Shown here piece after piece: positions 37,428 through 51,426 of a stretch of DNA of 64,000 nucleotides. The first letter of the stretch is position 1, and each line of letters opens with the position of its first letter. Origin of the DNA: Gordius sp. MW1. Taxonomy: Eukaryota > Nematomorpha > Gordioida > Gordea > Gordiidae. Made by a program: the position numbers and the translations under genes. The notes below the pieces were generated by a model. The model had not been told where the DNA came from. It did no database searches and was given only the letters and a program-made list of their open reading frames with translations. The stretch spans positions 2,976,001-3,040,000 of the forward strand of contig OZ038530.1 of the NCBI GenBank assembly GCA_964036665.1. The letters run 5' to 3'.

Positions 37428-40400
37428 TTACTTTTATATATTTTTTCATGCTCTTTCACATAGAATCGAAAAAAATAAATATTTTTACCTCAAAATTTTT
37501 CACATATTTTTCTTTGAACCGTATTCATCCGATGAAAGTTGTCGTTTTCAGACGTGGTTTCTATGATCCCAAATAAAAATTTATCAGAATCAGAAAACTT
37601 TTACTTTGAAATCATGATCGCATAGAGCAGTTTTCAAAAATTAAGCATTCACGTTGCGATACAACAAACTAATCGCAACAATAAAACGTTGTCTTTAAAA
37701 TGATAGTTCTCGCAGCTTAAAACCTCTTTTCAGAAGTCAATCGAGGATAATAGGATTCTCAAATTGGCTTACTTTTATATATTTTTTTATGCTCTTACAC
37801 ATAGAATCGAAAAAAATAAATATTTTTACCTCAAAATTTTTCACATATTTTTCTTAGAACCGTATTCATCCGATGAAAGTTGTCGTTTTCAGACGTGGTT
37901 TCTATGATCCCAAGTAAAAATTTATCAGAGTCTAAAAACTATTACTTTGAAATCATGATCGCATAGAGCAGTTTTCCAAAATTAAGCACTCACGTTGCGA
38001 TACAACAAACTAATCGCAACAATAAAACGTTGTCTTTTGTCAAAATGATAGTTCTCGCAGCTTAAAACTTCTTTTCGGAAGTCAATCGAGGATAATGGGA
38101 TTCTCAAATTGGCTTACTTTTATATATTTTTTCATGCTCTTTCACATAGAATCGAAAAAAATAAATATTTTTACCTCAAAAATTTTCACATATTTTTCTT
38201 TGAACCGTAGTCATCCGATGAATGTTGTCGTTTTCAGACGTGGTTTCTATGATCCCAAATAAAAATTTATCAGAATCAGAAAAATTTTACTTTGAAATCA
38301 TGATCGTATAGAGCAGTTTTCAAAAATTAAGCATTCACGTTGCGATACAACAAACTCGCAATAATAAAACGTTGTCTTTAAAATGATAGTTCTCACAGCT
38401 TAAAACCTCTTTTCAGAAGTCGATCGAGGATAATAGGATTCTCCAATTGGCTTACTTTTATATATTTTTTCATGCTCTTTCACATAGAATTGAAAAAAAT
38501 AAATATTTTTACCTCAAAATTTTTCACATATTTTTCTTTGAACCGTATTCATCCGATAAAAGTTGTCGTTTTCAGACGTGGTTTCCATGATAAAAAGTAA
38601 AAATTTATCAGAATCAGAAAACTATTACTTTGAAATCGTGATCGCATAGTGCAGTTTTCAAAAATTAAGCACTCACGTTGCGATACAACAAACTAATCGC
38701 AACAATAAAACGTTTTCTTTTGTCAAAATGATAGTTCTCGCAGCTTAAAACCTCTTTTCGGAAGTCAATCGAGGATAATAGGATTCTCAAATTGGCTTAC
38801 TTTTATATATTTTTTCATGCTCTTTCACATAGAATTGAAAAAAACAAATATTTTTAACTCAAATTTTTTTACATATTTTTCTTTGAACCGTATTCATCCG
38901 ATGAAAGTTGTCGTTTTCAGACGTGTTTTCCATGATAAAAAGTAAAAATTTATCAGAATCAGAAAACTATAACTTTGAAATCATGATCGCATAGTGCAGT
39001 TTTCAAAAATTAAGCACTCACGTTGCGATACAACAAACTAATCGCAACAATTAAACGTTTTCTTTTGTCAAAATGATAGTTCTCGCAGCTTAAAACCTCT
39101 TTTCGTAAGTCAATCGAGGATAATAGGATTCTCAAATTGGCCTACTTTTATTTATTTTTTCATGCTCTTTCACATAGAATCGAAAAAAATAAATATTTTT
39201 ACCTCAAAATTTTTCACATATTTTTTTTTCAACCGTATTCATCCGATGAAGGTTGTCGTTTTCAGACGTGGTTTCCATGATAAAAAGTAAAAATTTATCA
39301 GAATCAGAAAACTATTACTTTGAAATCATGATCGCATAGTGCATTTTTGAAAAATTAAGCACTCACGTTGCGATACAACAAACTATTCGCAACAATAAAA
39401 CGTTGTCTTTTGTCAAAATGATAGTTCTCGCAGCTTAAAACCTCTTTTCGGAAGTCAATCGAGGATAATAGGATTCTCCAATTGGCTTACTTTTATATAT
39501 TTTTTCATGCTCTTTCACATAGAATTGAAAAAAATAAATATTTTTACCTCAAAATTTTTCACATATTTTTCTTTGAACCGTATTCATCCGATAAAAGTTG
39601 TCGTTTTCAGACGTGGTTTCCATGATAAAAAGTAAAAATTTATCAGAATCAGAAAACTATAACTTTGAAATCATGATCGCATAGTGCAGTTTTCAAAAAT
39701 TAAGCACTCACGTTGCGATACAACAAACTAATCGCAACAATAAAACGTTTTCTTTTGTCAAAATGATAGTTCTCGCAGCTTAAAACCTCTTTTCGGAAGT
39801 CAATCGAGGATAATAGGATTCTCAAATTGGCTTACTTTTATATATTTTTTCATGCTCTTTCACATAGAATCGAAAAAAACAAATATTTTTAACTCAAAAT
39901 TTTTTACATATTTTTCTTTGAACCGTATTCATCCGATGAAAGTTGTCGTTTTCAGACTTGTTTTCCATGATAAAAAGTAAAAATTTATCAGAATCAGAAA
40001 ACTATAACTTTGAAATCATGATCGCATAGTGCAGTTTTCAAAAATTAAGCACTCACGTTGCGATACAACAAACTAATCGCAACACTAAAACGTTGTCTTT
40101 TGTCAAAATGATAGTTCTCGCAGCTTAAAACCTCTTTTCGGAAGTCAATCGAGCATAATAGGATTCTCAAATTGGCTTACTTTTATATATTTTTTCATGC
40201 TCTTTCACATAGAATTGAAAAAATAAATATTTTTACCTCAAAATGTTTCACATATTTTTCTTTGAACCGTATTCATCCGATGAAAGTTGTCGTTTTCAGA
40301 CGTGGTTTCCATGATAAAAAGTAAAAATTTATCAGAATCAGAAAACTATTACTTTGAAATCATGATCGCATAGTGCAGTTTTCAAAAATTAAGCACTCAC

Positions 40401-42232
40401 GTTGCGATAAAACAAACTAATCGCAACAATAAAACGTTTTCTTTTGTCAAAATGATAGTTCTCGCAGCTTAAAACCTCTTTTCGGAAGTCAATCGAGGAT
40501 AATAGGATTCTCAAATTGGCTTACTTTTATATATTTTTTCATGCTCTTCACATAGAATCGAAAAAAATAAATATTTTTACCTCAAAATTTTTCACATATT
40601 TTTCTTTGAACCGTATTCATCCGATGAAAGTTGTCGTTTTCAGACGTGGTTTCTATGATCCCAAATAAAAATTTATCAGAATCAGAAAACTTTTACTTTG
40701 AAATCATGATCGCATAGAGCAGTTTTCAAAAATTAAGCATTCACGTTGCGATACAACAAACTAATCGCAACAATAAAACGTTGTCTTTAAAATGATAGTT
40801 CTCGCAGCTTAAAACCTCTTTTCAGAAGTCAATCGAGGATAATAGGATTCTCAAATTGGCTTACTTTTATATATTTTTTTATGCTCTTACACATAGAATC
40901 GAAAAAAATAAATATTTTTACCTCAAAATTTTTCACATATTTTTCTTAGAACCGTATTCATCCGATGAAAGTTGTCGTTTTTAGACGTGGTTTCTATGAT
41001 CCCAAGTAAAAATTTATCAGAGTCTAAAAACTATTACTTTGAAATCATGATCGCATAGAGCAGTTTTCCAAAATTAAGCACTCACGTTGCGATACAACAA
41101 ACTAATCGCAACAATAAAACGTTGTCTTTTGTCAAAATGATAGTTCTCGCAGCTTAAAACCTCTTTTCGGAAGTCAATCGAGGATAATGGGATTCTCAAA
41201 TTGGCTTACTTTTATATATTTTTTCATGCTCTTTTACATATAATCGAAAAAAATAAATATTTTTACCTCAAAAATTTTCACATATTTTTCTTTGAACCGT
41301 AGTCATCCGATGAATGTTGTCGTTTTCAGACGTGGTTTCTATGATCCCAAATAAAAATTTATCAGAATCAGAAAAATTTTACTTTGAAATCATGATCGTA
41401 TAGAGCAGTTTTCAAAAATTAAGCATTCACGTTGCGATACAACAAACTAATCGCATAAAACGTTGTCTTTAAAATGATAGTTCTCACAGCTTAAAACCTC
41501 TTTTCAGAAGTCAATCGAGGATAATAGGATTCTCAAATTGGCTTACTTTTATATATTTTTTTATGCTCTTTCACATAGAATCGAAAAAAATAAATTTTTT
41601 TACCTCAAAATTTTTCACATATTTTTCTTTGAACCGTATTCATCCGATGAAAGTTGTCGTTTTCAGACGTGGTTTCCATGATAAAAAGTAAAAATTTATC
41701 AGAATCAGAAAACTATTACTTTGAAATCATGATCGCATAGTGCATTTTTGAAAAATTAATCACTCACGTTGCGATACAACAAACTAATCGCAACAATAAA
41801 ACGTTGTCTTTTGTCAAAATGATAGTTCTCGCAGCTTAAAACCTCTTTTCGTAAGTCAATCGAGGATAATAGGATTCTCAAATTGGCCTACTTTTATTTA
41901 TTTTTTCATGCTCTTTCACATAGAATCGAAAAAAATAAATATTTTTACCTCAAAATTTTTCACATATATTTCTTTCAACCGTATTCATCCGATGAAAGTT
42001 GTCGTTTTCAGACGTGGTTTCCATGATAAAAAGTAAAAATTTATCAGAATCAGAAAACTATTACTTTGAAATCATGATCGCATAGTGCATTTTTGAAAAA
42101 TTAAGCACTCACGTTGCGATACAACAAACTATTCGCAACAATAAAACGTTGTCTTTTGTCAAAATGATAGTTCTCGCAGCTTAAAACTTCTTTTCGGAAG
42201 TCAATCGAGGATAATGGGATTCTCAAATTGGC
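37428..42232 (+). repeat. HOR family D, copy 1: 14-monomer unit (4,805 bp)
   Basis: The start (TCTATGATCCCAAAT with GAAAACTTTTAC, followed by a monomer with CTCTTACACATAG and TTTTCTTAGAACC) recurs at 42233, 4,805 bp later. The TTCTTAGAACC monomer itself occurs at 37853, 40945, 42658, 45750 and 47807. The spacings are 3,092, 1,713, 3,092 and 2,057 bp, that is 9, 5, 9 and 6 monomers. The unit is therefore a 9+5 compound. Confidence 0.75.
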
Positions 42233-45200
42233 TTACTTTTATATATTTTTTCATGCTCTTTCACATAGAATCGAAAAAAATAAATATTTTTACCTCAAAA
42301 TTTTTCACATATTTTTCTTTGAACCGTATTCATCCGATGAAAGTTGTCGTTTTCAGACGTGGTTTCTATGATCCCAAATAAAAATTTATCAGAATCAGAA
42401 AACTTTTACTTTGAAATCATGATCGCATAGAGCAGTTTTCAAAAATTAAGCATTCACGTTGCGATACAACAAACTAATCGCAACAATAAAACGTTGTCTT
42501 TAAAATGATAGTTCTCGCAGCTTAAAACCTCTTTTCAGAAGTCAATCGAGGATAATAGGATTCTCAAATTGGCTTACTTTTATATATTTTTTTATGCTCT
42601 TACACATAGAATCGAAAAAAATAAATATTTTTACCTCAAAATTTTTCACATATTTTTCTTAGAACCGTATTCATCCGATGAAAGTTGTCGTTTTCAGACG
42701 TGGTTTCTATGATCCCAAGTAAAAATTTATCAGAGTCTAAAAACTATTACTTTGAAATCATGATCGCATAGAGCAGTTTTCCAAAATTAAGCATTCACGT
42801 TGCGATACAACAAACTAATCGCAACAATAAAACGTTGTCTTTTGTCAAAATGATAGTTCTCGCAGCTTAAAACTTCTTTTCGGAAGTCAATCGAGGATAA
42901 TGGGATTCTCAAATTGGCTTACTTTTATATATTTTTTCATGCTCTTTCACATAGAATCGAAAAAAATAAATATTTTTACCTCAAAAATTTTCACATATTT
43001 TTCTTTGAACCGTAGTCATCCGATGAATGTTGTCGTTTTCAGACGTGGTTTCTATGATCCCAAATAAAAATTTATCAGAATCAGAAAAATTTTACTTTGA
43101 AATCATGATCGTATAGAGCAGTTTTCAAAAATTAAGCATTCACGTTGCGATACAACAAACTCGCAATAATAAAACGTTGTCTTTAAAATGATAGTTCTCA
43201 CAGCTTAAAACCTCTTTTCAGAAGTCGATCGAGGATAATAGGATTCTCCAATTGGCTTACTTTTATATATTTTTTCATGCTCTTTCACATAGAATTGAAA
43301 AAAATAAATATTTTTACCTCAAAATTTTTCACATATTTTTCTTTGAACCGTATTCATCCGATAAAAGTTGTCGTTTTCAGACGTGGTTTCCATGATAAAA
43401 AGTAAAAATTTATCAGAATCAGAAAACTATTACTTTGAAATCGTGATCGCATAGTGCAGTTTTCAAAAATTAAGCACTCACGTTGCGATACAACAAACTA
43501 ATCGCAACAATAAAACGTTTTCTTTTGTCAAAATGATAGTTCTCGCAGCTTAAAACCTCTTTTCGGAAGTCAATCGAGGATAATAGGATTCTCAAATTGG
43601 CTTACTTTTATATATTTTTTCATGCTCTTTCACATAGAATTGAAAAAAACAAATATTTTTAACTCAAATTTTTTTACATATTTTTCTTTGAACCGTATTC
43701 ATCCGATGAAAGTTGTCGTTTTCAGACGTGTTTTCCATGATAAAAAGTAAAAATTTATCAGAATCAGAAAACTATAACTTTGAAATCATGATCGCATAGT
43801 GCAGTTTTCAAAAATTAAGCACTCACGTTGCGATACAACAAACTAATCGCAACAATTAAACGTTTTCTTTTGTCAAAATGATAGTTCTCGCAGCTTAAAA
43901 CCTCTTTTCGTAAGTCAATCGAGGATAATAGGATTCTCAAATTGGCCTACTTTTATTTATTTTTTCATGCTCTTTCACATAGAATCGAAAAAAATAAATA
44001 TTTTTACCTCAAAATTTTTCACATATTTTTCTTTCAACCGTATTCATCCGATGAAGGTTGTCGTTTTCAGACGTGGTTTCCATGATAAAAAGTAAAAATT
44101 TATCAGAATCAGAAAACTATTACTTTGAAATCATGATCGCATAGTGCATTTTTGAAAAATTAAGCACTCACGTTGCGATACAACAAACTATTCGCAACAA
44201 TAAAACGTTGTCTTTTGTCAAAATGATAGTTCTCGCAGCTTAAAACCTCTTTTCGGAAGTCAATCGAGGATAATAGGATTCTCCAATTGGCTTACTTTTA
44301 TATATTTTTTCATGCTCTTTCACATAGAATTGAAAAAAATAAATATTTTTACCTCAAAATTTTTCACATATTTTTCTTTGAACCGTATTCATCCGATAAA
44401 AGTTGTCGTTTTCAGACGTGGTTTCCATAAAAAAAAGTAAAAATTTATCAGAATCAGAAAACTATAACTTTGAAATCATGATCGCATAGTGCAGTTTTCA
44501 AAAATTAAGCACTCACGTTGCGATACAACAAACTAATCGCAACAATAAAACGTTTTCTTTTGTCAAAATGATAGTTCTTGCAGCTTAAAACCTCTTTTCG
44601 GAAGTCAATCGAGGATAATAGGATTCTCAAATTGGCTTACTTTTATATATTTTTTCATGCTCTTTCACATAGAATCGAAAAAAACAAATATTTTTAACTC
44701 AAAATTTTTTACATATTTTTCTTTGAACCGTATTCATCCGATGAAAGTTGTCGTTTTCAGACTTGTTTTCCATGATAAAAAGTAAAAATTTATCAGAATC
44801 AGAAAACTATAACTTTGAAATCATGATCGCATAGTGCAGTTTTCAAAAATTAAGCACTCACGTTGCGATACAACAAACTAATCGCAACACTAAAACGTTG
44901 TCTTTTGTCAAAATGATAGTTCTCGCAGCTTAAAACCTCTTTTCGGAAGTCAATCGAGCATAATAGGATTCTCAAATTGGCTTACTTTTATATATTTTTT
45001 CATGCTCTTTCACATAGAATTGAAAAAATAAATATTTTTACCTCAAAATGTTTCACATATTTTTCTTTGAACCGTATTCATCCGATGAAAGTTGTCGTTT
45101 TCAGACGTGGTTTCCATGATAAAAAGTAAAAATTTATCAGAATCAGAAAACTATTACTTTGAAATCATGATCGCATAGTGCATTTTTCAAAAATTAAGCA

Positions 45201-47382
45201 CTCACGTTGCGATAAAACAAACTAATCGCAACAATAAAACGTTTTCTTTTGTCAAAATGATAGTTCTCGCAGCTTAAAACCTCTTTTCGGAAGTCAATCG
45301 AGGATAATAGGATTCTCAAATTGGCTTACTTTTATATATTTTTTCATGCTCTTCACATAGAATCGAAAAAAATAAATATTTTTACCTCAAAATTTTTCAC
45401 ATATTTTTCTTTGAACCGTATTCATCCGATGAAAGTTGTCGTTTTCAGACGTGGTTTCTATGATCCCAAATAAAAATTTATCAGAATCAGAAAACTTTTA
45501 CTTTGAAATCATGATCGCATAGAGCAGTTTTCAAAAATTAAGCATTCACGTTGCGATACAACAAACTAATCGCAACAATAAAACGTTGTCTTTAAAATGA
45601 TAGTTCTCGCAGCTTAAAACCTCTTTTCAGAAGTCAATCGAGGATAATAGGATTCTCAAATTGGCTTACTTTTATATATTTTTTTATGCTCTTACACATA
45701 GAATCGAAAAAAATAAATATTTTTACCTCAAAATTTTTCACATATTTTTCTTAGAACCGTATTCATCCGATGAAAGTTGTCGTTTTTAGACGTGGTTTCT
45801 ATGATCCCAAGTAAAAATTTATCAGAGTCTAAAAACTATTACTTTGAAATCATGATCGCATAGAGCAGTTTTCCAAAATTAAGCACTCACGTTGCGATAC
45901 AACAAACTAATCGCAACAATAAAACGTTGTCTTTTGTCAAAATGATAGTTCTCGCAGCTTAAAACCTCTTTTCGGAAGTCAATCGAGGATAATGGGATTC
46001 TCAAATTGGCTTACTTTTATATATTTTTTCATGCTCTTTTACATATAATCGAAAAAAATAAATATTTTTACCTCAAAAATTTTCACATATTTTTCTTTGA
46101 ACCGTAGTCATCCGATGAATGTTGTCGTTTTCAGACGTGGTTTCTATGATCCCAAATAAAAATTTATCAGAATCAGAAAAATTTTACTTTGAAATCATGA
46201 TCGTATAGAGCAGTTTTCAAAAATTAAGCATTCACGTTGCGATACAACAAACTAATCGCATAAAACGTTGTCTTTAAAATGATAGTTCTCACAGCTTAAA
46301 ACCTCTTTTCAGAAGTCAATCGAGGATAATAGGATTCTCAAATTGGCTTACTTTTATATATTTTTTTATGCTCTTTCACATAGAATCGAAAAAAATAAAT
46401 TTTTTTACCTCAAAATTTTTCACATATTTTTCTTTGAACCGTATTCATCCGATGAAAGTTGTCGTTTTCAGACGTGGTTTCCATGATAAAAAGTAAAAAT
46501 TTATCAGAATCAGAAAACTATTACTTTGAAATCATGACCGCATAGTGCATTTTTGAAAAATTAATCACTCACGTTGCGATACAACAAACTAATCGCAACA
46601 ATAAAACGTTGTCTTTTGTCAAAATGATAGTTCTCGCAGCTTAAAACCTCTTTTCGTAAGTCAATCGAGGATAATAGGATTCTCAAATTGGCCTACTTTT
46701 ATTTATTTTTTCATGCTCTTTCACATAGAATCGAAAAAAATAAATATTTTTACCTCAAAATTTTTCACATATATTTCTTTCAACCGTATTCATCCGATGA
46801 AAGTTGTCGTTTTCAGACGTGGTTTCCATGATAAAAAGTAAAAATTTATCAGAATCAGAAAACTATTACTTTGAAATCATGATCGCATAGTGCATTTTTG
46901 AAAAATTAAGCACTCACGTTGCGATACAACAAACTATTCGCAACAATAAAACGTTGTCTTTTGTCAAAATGATAGTTCTCGCAGCTTAAAACCTCTTTTC
47001 GGAAGTCAATCGAGGATAATAGGATTCTCCAATTGGCTTACTTTTATATATTTTTTCATGCTCTTTCACATAGAATTGAAAAAAGTAAATATTTTTACCT
47101 CAAAATTTTTCACATATTTTTCTTTGAACCGTATTCATCCGATAAAAGTTGTCGTTTTCAGACGTGGTTTCCATGATAAAAAGTAAAAATTTATCAGAAT
47201 CAGAAAACTATTACTTTAAAATCGTGATCGCATAGTGCAGTTTTCAAAAATTAAGCACTCACGTTGCGATACAACAAACTAATCGCAACAATAAAACGTT
47301 TTCTTTTGTCAAAATGATAGATCTCGCAGCTTAAAACCTCTTTTCGGAAGTCAATCGAGGATAATAGGATTCTCAAATTGGC
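42233..47382 (+). repeat. HOR family D, copy 2: 15-monomer unit (5,150 bp)
   Basis: It follows copy 1 in order, including AACAAACTCGCAATAATAAAACG (38350 and 43155), CGATGAAGGTTGTCG (39244 and 44050) and TCGAGCATAATAGG (40151 and 44956). It gains one extra monomer near its end, so it is 345 bp longer than copy 1. Its last 2,057 bp (45326-47382) are repeated immediately downstream. Confidence 0.75.
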
Positions 47383-49439
47383 TTACTTTTATATATTTTT
47401 TCATGCTCTTCACATAGAATCGAAAAAAATAAATATTTTTACCTCAAAATTTTTCACATATTTTTCTTTGAACCGTATTCATCCGATGAAAGTTGTCGTT
47501 TTCAGACGTGGTTTCTATGATCCCAAATAAAAATTTATCAGAATCAGAAAACTTTTACTTTGAAATCATGATCGCATAGAGCAGTTTTCAAAAATTAAGC
47601 ATTCACGTTGCGATACAACAAACTAATCGCAACAATAAAACGTTGTCTTTAAAATGATAGTTCTCGCAGCTTAAAACCTCTTTTCAGAAGTCAATCGAGG
47701 ATAATAGGATTCTCAAATTGGCTTACTTTTATATATTTTTTTATGCTCTTACACATAGAATCGAAAAAAATAAATATTTTTACCTCAAAATTTTTCACAT
47801 ATTTTTCTTAGAACCGTATTCATCCGATGAAAGTTGTCGTTTTTAGACGTGGTTTCTATGATCCCAAGTAAAAATTTATCAGAGTCTAAAAACTATTACT
47901 TTGAAATCATGATCGCATAGAGCAGTTTTCCAAAATTAAGCACTCACGTTGCGATACAACAAACTAATCGCAACAATAAAACGTTGTCTTTTGTCAAAAT
48001 GATAGTTCTCGCAGCTTAAAACCTCTTTTCGGAAGTCAATCGAGGATAATGGGATTCTCAAATTGGCTTACTTTTATATATTTTTTCATGCTCTTTTACA
48101 TATAATCGAAAAAAATAAATATTTTTACCTCAAAAATTTTCACATATTTTTCTTTGAACCGTAGTCATCCGATGAATGTTGTCGTTTTCAGACGTGGTTT
48201 CTATGATCCCAAATAAAAATTTATCAGAATCAGAAAAATTTTACTTTGAAATCATGATCGTATAGAGCAGTTTTCAAAAATTAAGCATTCACGTTGCGAT
48301 ACAACAAACTAATCGCATAAAACGTTGTCTTTAAAATGATAGTTCTCACAGCTTAAAACCTCTTTTCAGAAGTCAATCGAGGATAATAGGATTCTCAAAT
48401 TGGCTTACTTTTATATATTTTTTTATGCTCTTTCACATAGAATCGAAAAAAATAAATTTTTTTACCTCAAAATTTTTCACATATTTTTCTTTGAACCGTA
48501 TTCATCCGATGAAAGTTGTCGTTTTCAGACGTGGTTTCCATGATAAAAAGTAAAAATTTATCAGAATCAGAAAACTATTACTTTGAAATCATGATCGCAT
48601 AGTGCATTTTTGAAAAATTAATCACTCACGTTGCGATACAACAAACTAATCGCAACAATAAAACGTTGTCTTTTGTCAAAATGATAGTTCTCGCAGCTTA
48701 AAACCTCTTTTCGTAAGTCAATCGAGGATAATAGGATTCTCAAATTGGCCTACTTTTATTTATTTTTTCATGCTCTTTCACATAGAATCGAAAAAAATAA
48801 ATATTTTTACCTCAAAATTTTTCACATATATTTCTTTCAACCGTATTCATCCGATGAAAGTTGTCGTTTTCAGACGTGGTTTCCATGATAAAAAGTAAAA
48901 ATTTATCAGAATCAGAAAACTATTACTTTGAAATCATGATCGCATAGTGCATTTTTGAAAAATTAAGCACTCACGTTGCGATACAACAAACTATTCGCAA
49001 CAATAAAACGTTGTCTTTTGTCAAAATGATAGTTCTCGCAGCTTAAAACCTCTTTTCGGAAGTCAATCGAGGATAATAGGATTCTCCAATTGGCTTACTT
49101 TTATATATTTTTTCATGCTCTTTCACATAGAATTGAAAAAAGTAAATATTTTTACCTCAAAATTTTTCACATATTTTTCTTTGAACCGTATTCATCCGAT
49201 AAAAGTTGTCGTTTTCAGACGTGGTTTCCATGATAAAAAGTAAAAATTTATCAGAATCAGAAAACTATTACTTTAAAATCGTGATCGCATAGTGCAGTTT
49301 TCAAAAATTAAGCACTCACGTTGCGATACAACAAACTAATCGCAACAATAAAACGTTTTCTTTTGTCAAAATGATAGTTCTCGCAGCTTAAAACCTCTTT
49401 TCGGAAGTCAATCGAGGATAATAGGATTCTCAAATTGGC
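47383..49439 (+). repeat. HOR family D, tandem copy of the terminal 6-mer (2,057 bp)
   Basis: This block reproduces 45326-47382 almost base for base at an offset of 2,057 bp. Differences noticed are ATGACCGC at 46535 versus ATGATCGC here, and GATAGATCTCGC at 47317 versus GATAGTTCTCGC here. It shares the TTGAAAAAAGTAAATATT and ACTTTAAAATCGTG variants. Such near-identity points to one of the most recent duplications in the window. Confidence 0.8.
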
Positions 49440-51357
49440 TTACTTTTATATATTTTTTCATGCTCTTTCACATAGAATCGAAAAAAACAAATATTTTTAA
49501 CTCAAAATTTTTTACATATTTTTCTTTGAACCGTATTCATCCGATGAAAGTTGTCGTTTTCAGACGTGTTTTCCATGATAAAAAGTAAAAATTTATCAGA
49601 ATCAGAAAACTATAACTTTGAAATCATGATCGCATAGTGCAGTTTTCAAAAATTAAGCACTCACGTTGCGATACAACAAACTAATCGCAACAATTAAACG
49701 TTTTCTTTTGTCAAAATGATAGTTCTCGCAGCTTAAAACCTCTTTTCGGATAGCAATCGAGGATAATAGGATTCTCAAATTGGCTTACTTTTATATATTT
49801 TTTTATGCTCTTTCACATAGAATCGAAAAAAATAAATATTTTTACCTCAAAATTTTTAACATATTTTTCTTTGAACCGTATTCATCCGATGAAAGTTGTC
49901 GTTTTCAGACGTGGTTTCCATGATAAAAAGTAAAAATTTATCAGAATCAGAAAACTATTACTTTGAAATCGTGATCGCATAGTGCAGTTTTCAAAAACTA
50001 AGCACTCACGTTGCGATACAACAAACTAATCGCAACAATAAAACGTTGTCTTTTGTCAAAATGATAGTTCTCCTTCTCGCAGCTTAAAACCTCTTTCGCA
50101 AGTAAATCGATGATAATAGTATTATCAAATTGGCTTACTTTTATATATTTTTTCATGCTCTTTCACATAGAATCGAAAAAAATAAATATTTTTACCTCAA
50201 AATTTTTCACATATTTTTTTTTGAACCGTATTCATCCGATGAAAGTTGTCGTTTTCAGACGTGGTTTCCATGATAAAAAGTAAAAATTTATCATAATCAG
50301 AAAACTATTACTTTGAAATCATGATCGCATAGTGCATTTTTGAAAAATTAAGCACTCACGTTGCGATACAACAAACTAATCGCAACAATAAAACGTTGTC
50401 TTTTGTCAAAATGATAGTTCTCGCTGCTTAAAACCTCTTTTCGGAAGTCAATCGAGGATAATAGGATTCTCAAATTGGCATACTTTTATATATTTTTTCA
50501 TGCTCTTTCACATAGAATCGAAAAAAATAAATATATTTACCTCAAAATTTTTCACATATTTTTCTTTGAACCGTATTCATCCGATGAAAGTTGTCGTTTT
50601 CAGACGTGGTTTCCATGATAAAAAGTAAAAATTTATCAGAATCAGAAATCTATTACTTTGAAATCATGATCGCATAGTGCATTTTTGAAAAATTAAGCAC
50701 TCACGTTGCGATACAACAAACTATTCGCAACAATAAAACGTTGTCTTTTGTCAAAATGATAGTTCTCGCAGCTTAAAACCTCTTTTCGGATAGCAATCGA
50801 GGATAATAGGATTCTCAAATTGGCTTACTTTTATATATTTTTTCATGCTCTTTCACATAGAATCGAAAAAAATAAATATTTTTACCTCAAAATTTTTCAC
50901 ATATTTTTCTTTGAACCGTATTCATCCGATGAAAGTTGTCGTTTTCAGACGTGGTTTCCATGATAAAAAGTAAAAATTTATCAGAATCAGAAAACTATTA
51001 CTTTGAAATCGTGATCGCATAGGGCAGTTTTCAAAAATTAAGCACTCACGTTGCGATACAACAAACTAATCGCAACAATAAAACGTTGTCTTTTGTCAAA
51101 ATGATAGTTCTCCTTCTCGCAGCTTAAAACCTCTTTCGCAAGTAAATCGATGATAATAGGATTCTCAAATTGGCTTACTTTTATATATTTTTTCATGCTC
51201 TTTCACATAGAATCGAAAAAAATAAATATTTTTACCTCAAAATTTTTCACATATTTTTCTTTGAACCGTATTCATCCGATGAAAGTTGTCGTTTTCAGAC
51301 GTGGTTTCCATGATAAAAAGTAAAAATTAATCAGAATCAGAAAACTATTACTTTGAA

Positions 51358-51365
51358 ATCATGAT
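51358..51365. repeat. 8-bp palindrome ATCATGAT in the monomer (representative copy)
   Basis: ATCATGAT is self-complementary and lies in the segment GAAATCATGATCGCATAG of most monomers. Slippage alleles occur in family F and its surroundings: GAAATCATCATGATCG (near 52738, 54806, 57210) and GAAATGATCG (near 53773, 56175). Some copies read ATCGTGATCG. This is probably a simple sequence property; no function is claimed. Confidence 0.6.
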
Positions 51366-51399
51366 CGCATAGTGCAGTTTTCAAAAATTAAGCACTCAC

Positions 51400-51426
51400 G
51401 TTGCGATACAACAAACTAATCGCAAC
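51400..51426. repeat. Conserved inverted repeat inside the monomer (representative copy)
   Basis: GTTGCGAT at 51400-51407 and ATCGCAAC at 51419-51426 are perfect reverse complements separated by ACAACAAACTA. The same 27-bp module occurs in nearly all monomers (for example 226-252). A common variant has ACTATTCGCAAC, shortening the stem to 7 bp. A rarer one (near 19201, 21612, 22643, 30460) has GCTGCGAT with ACCGCAAC, which weakens pairing at two positions. It could be a protein-binding dyad or a hairpin-forming segment. Function is unknown. Confidence 0.8.
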
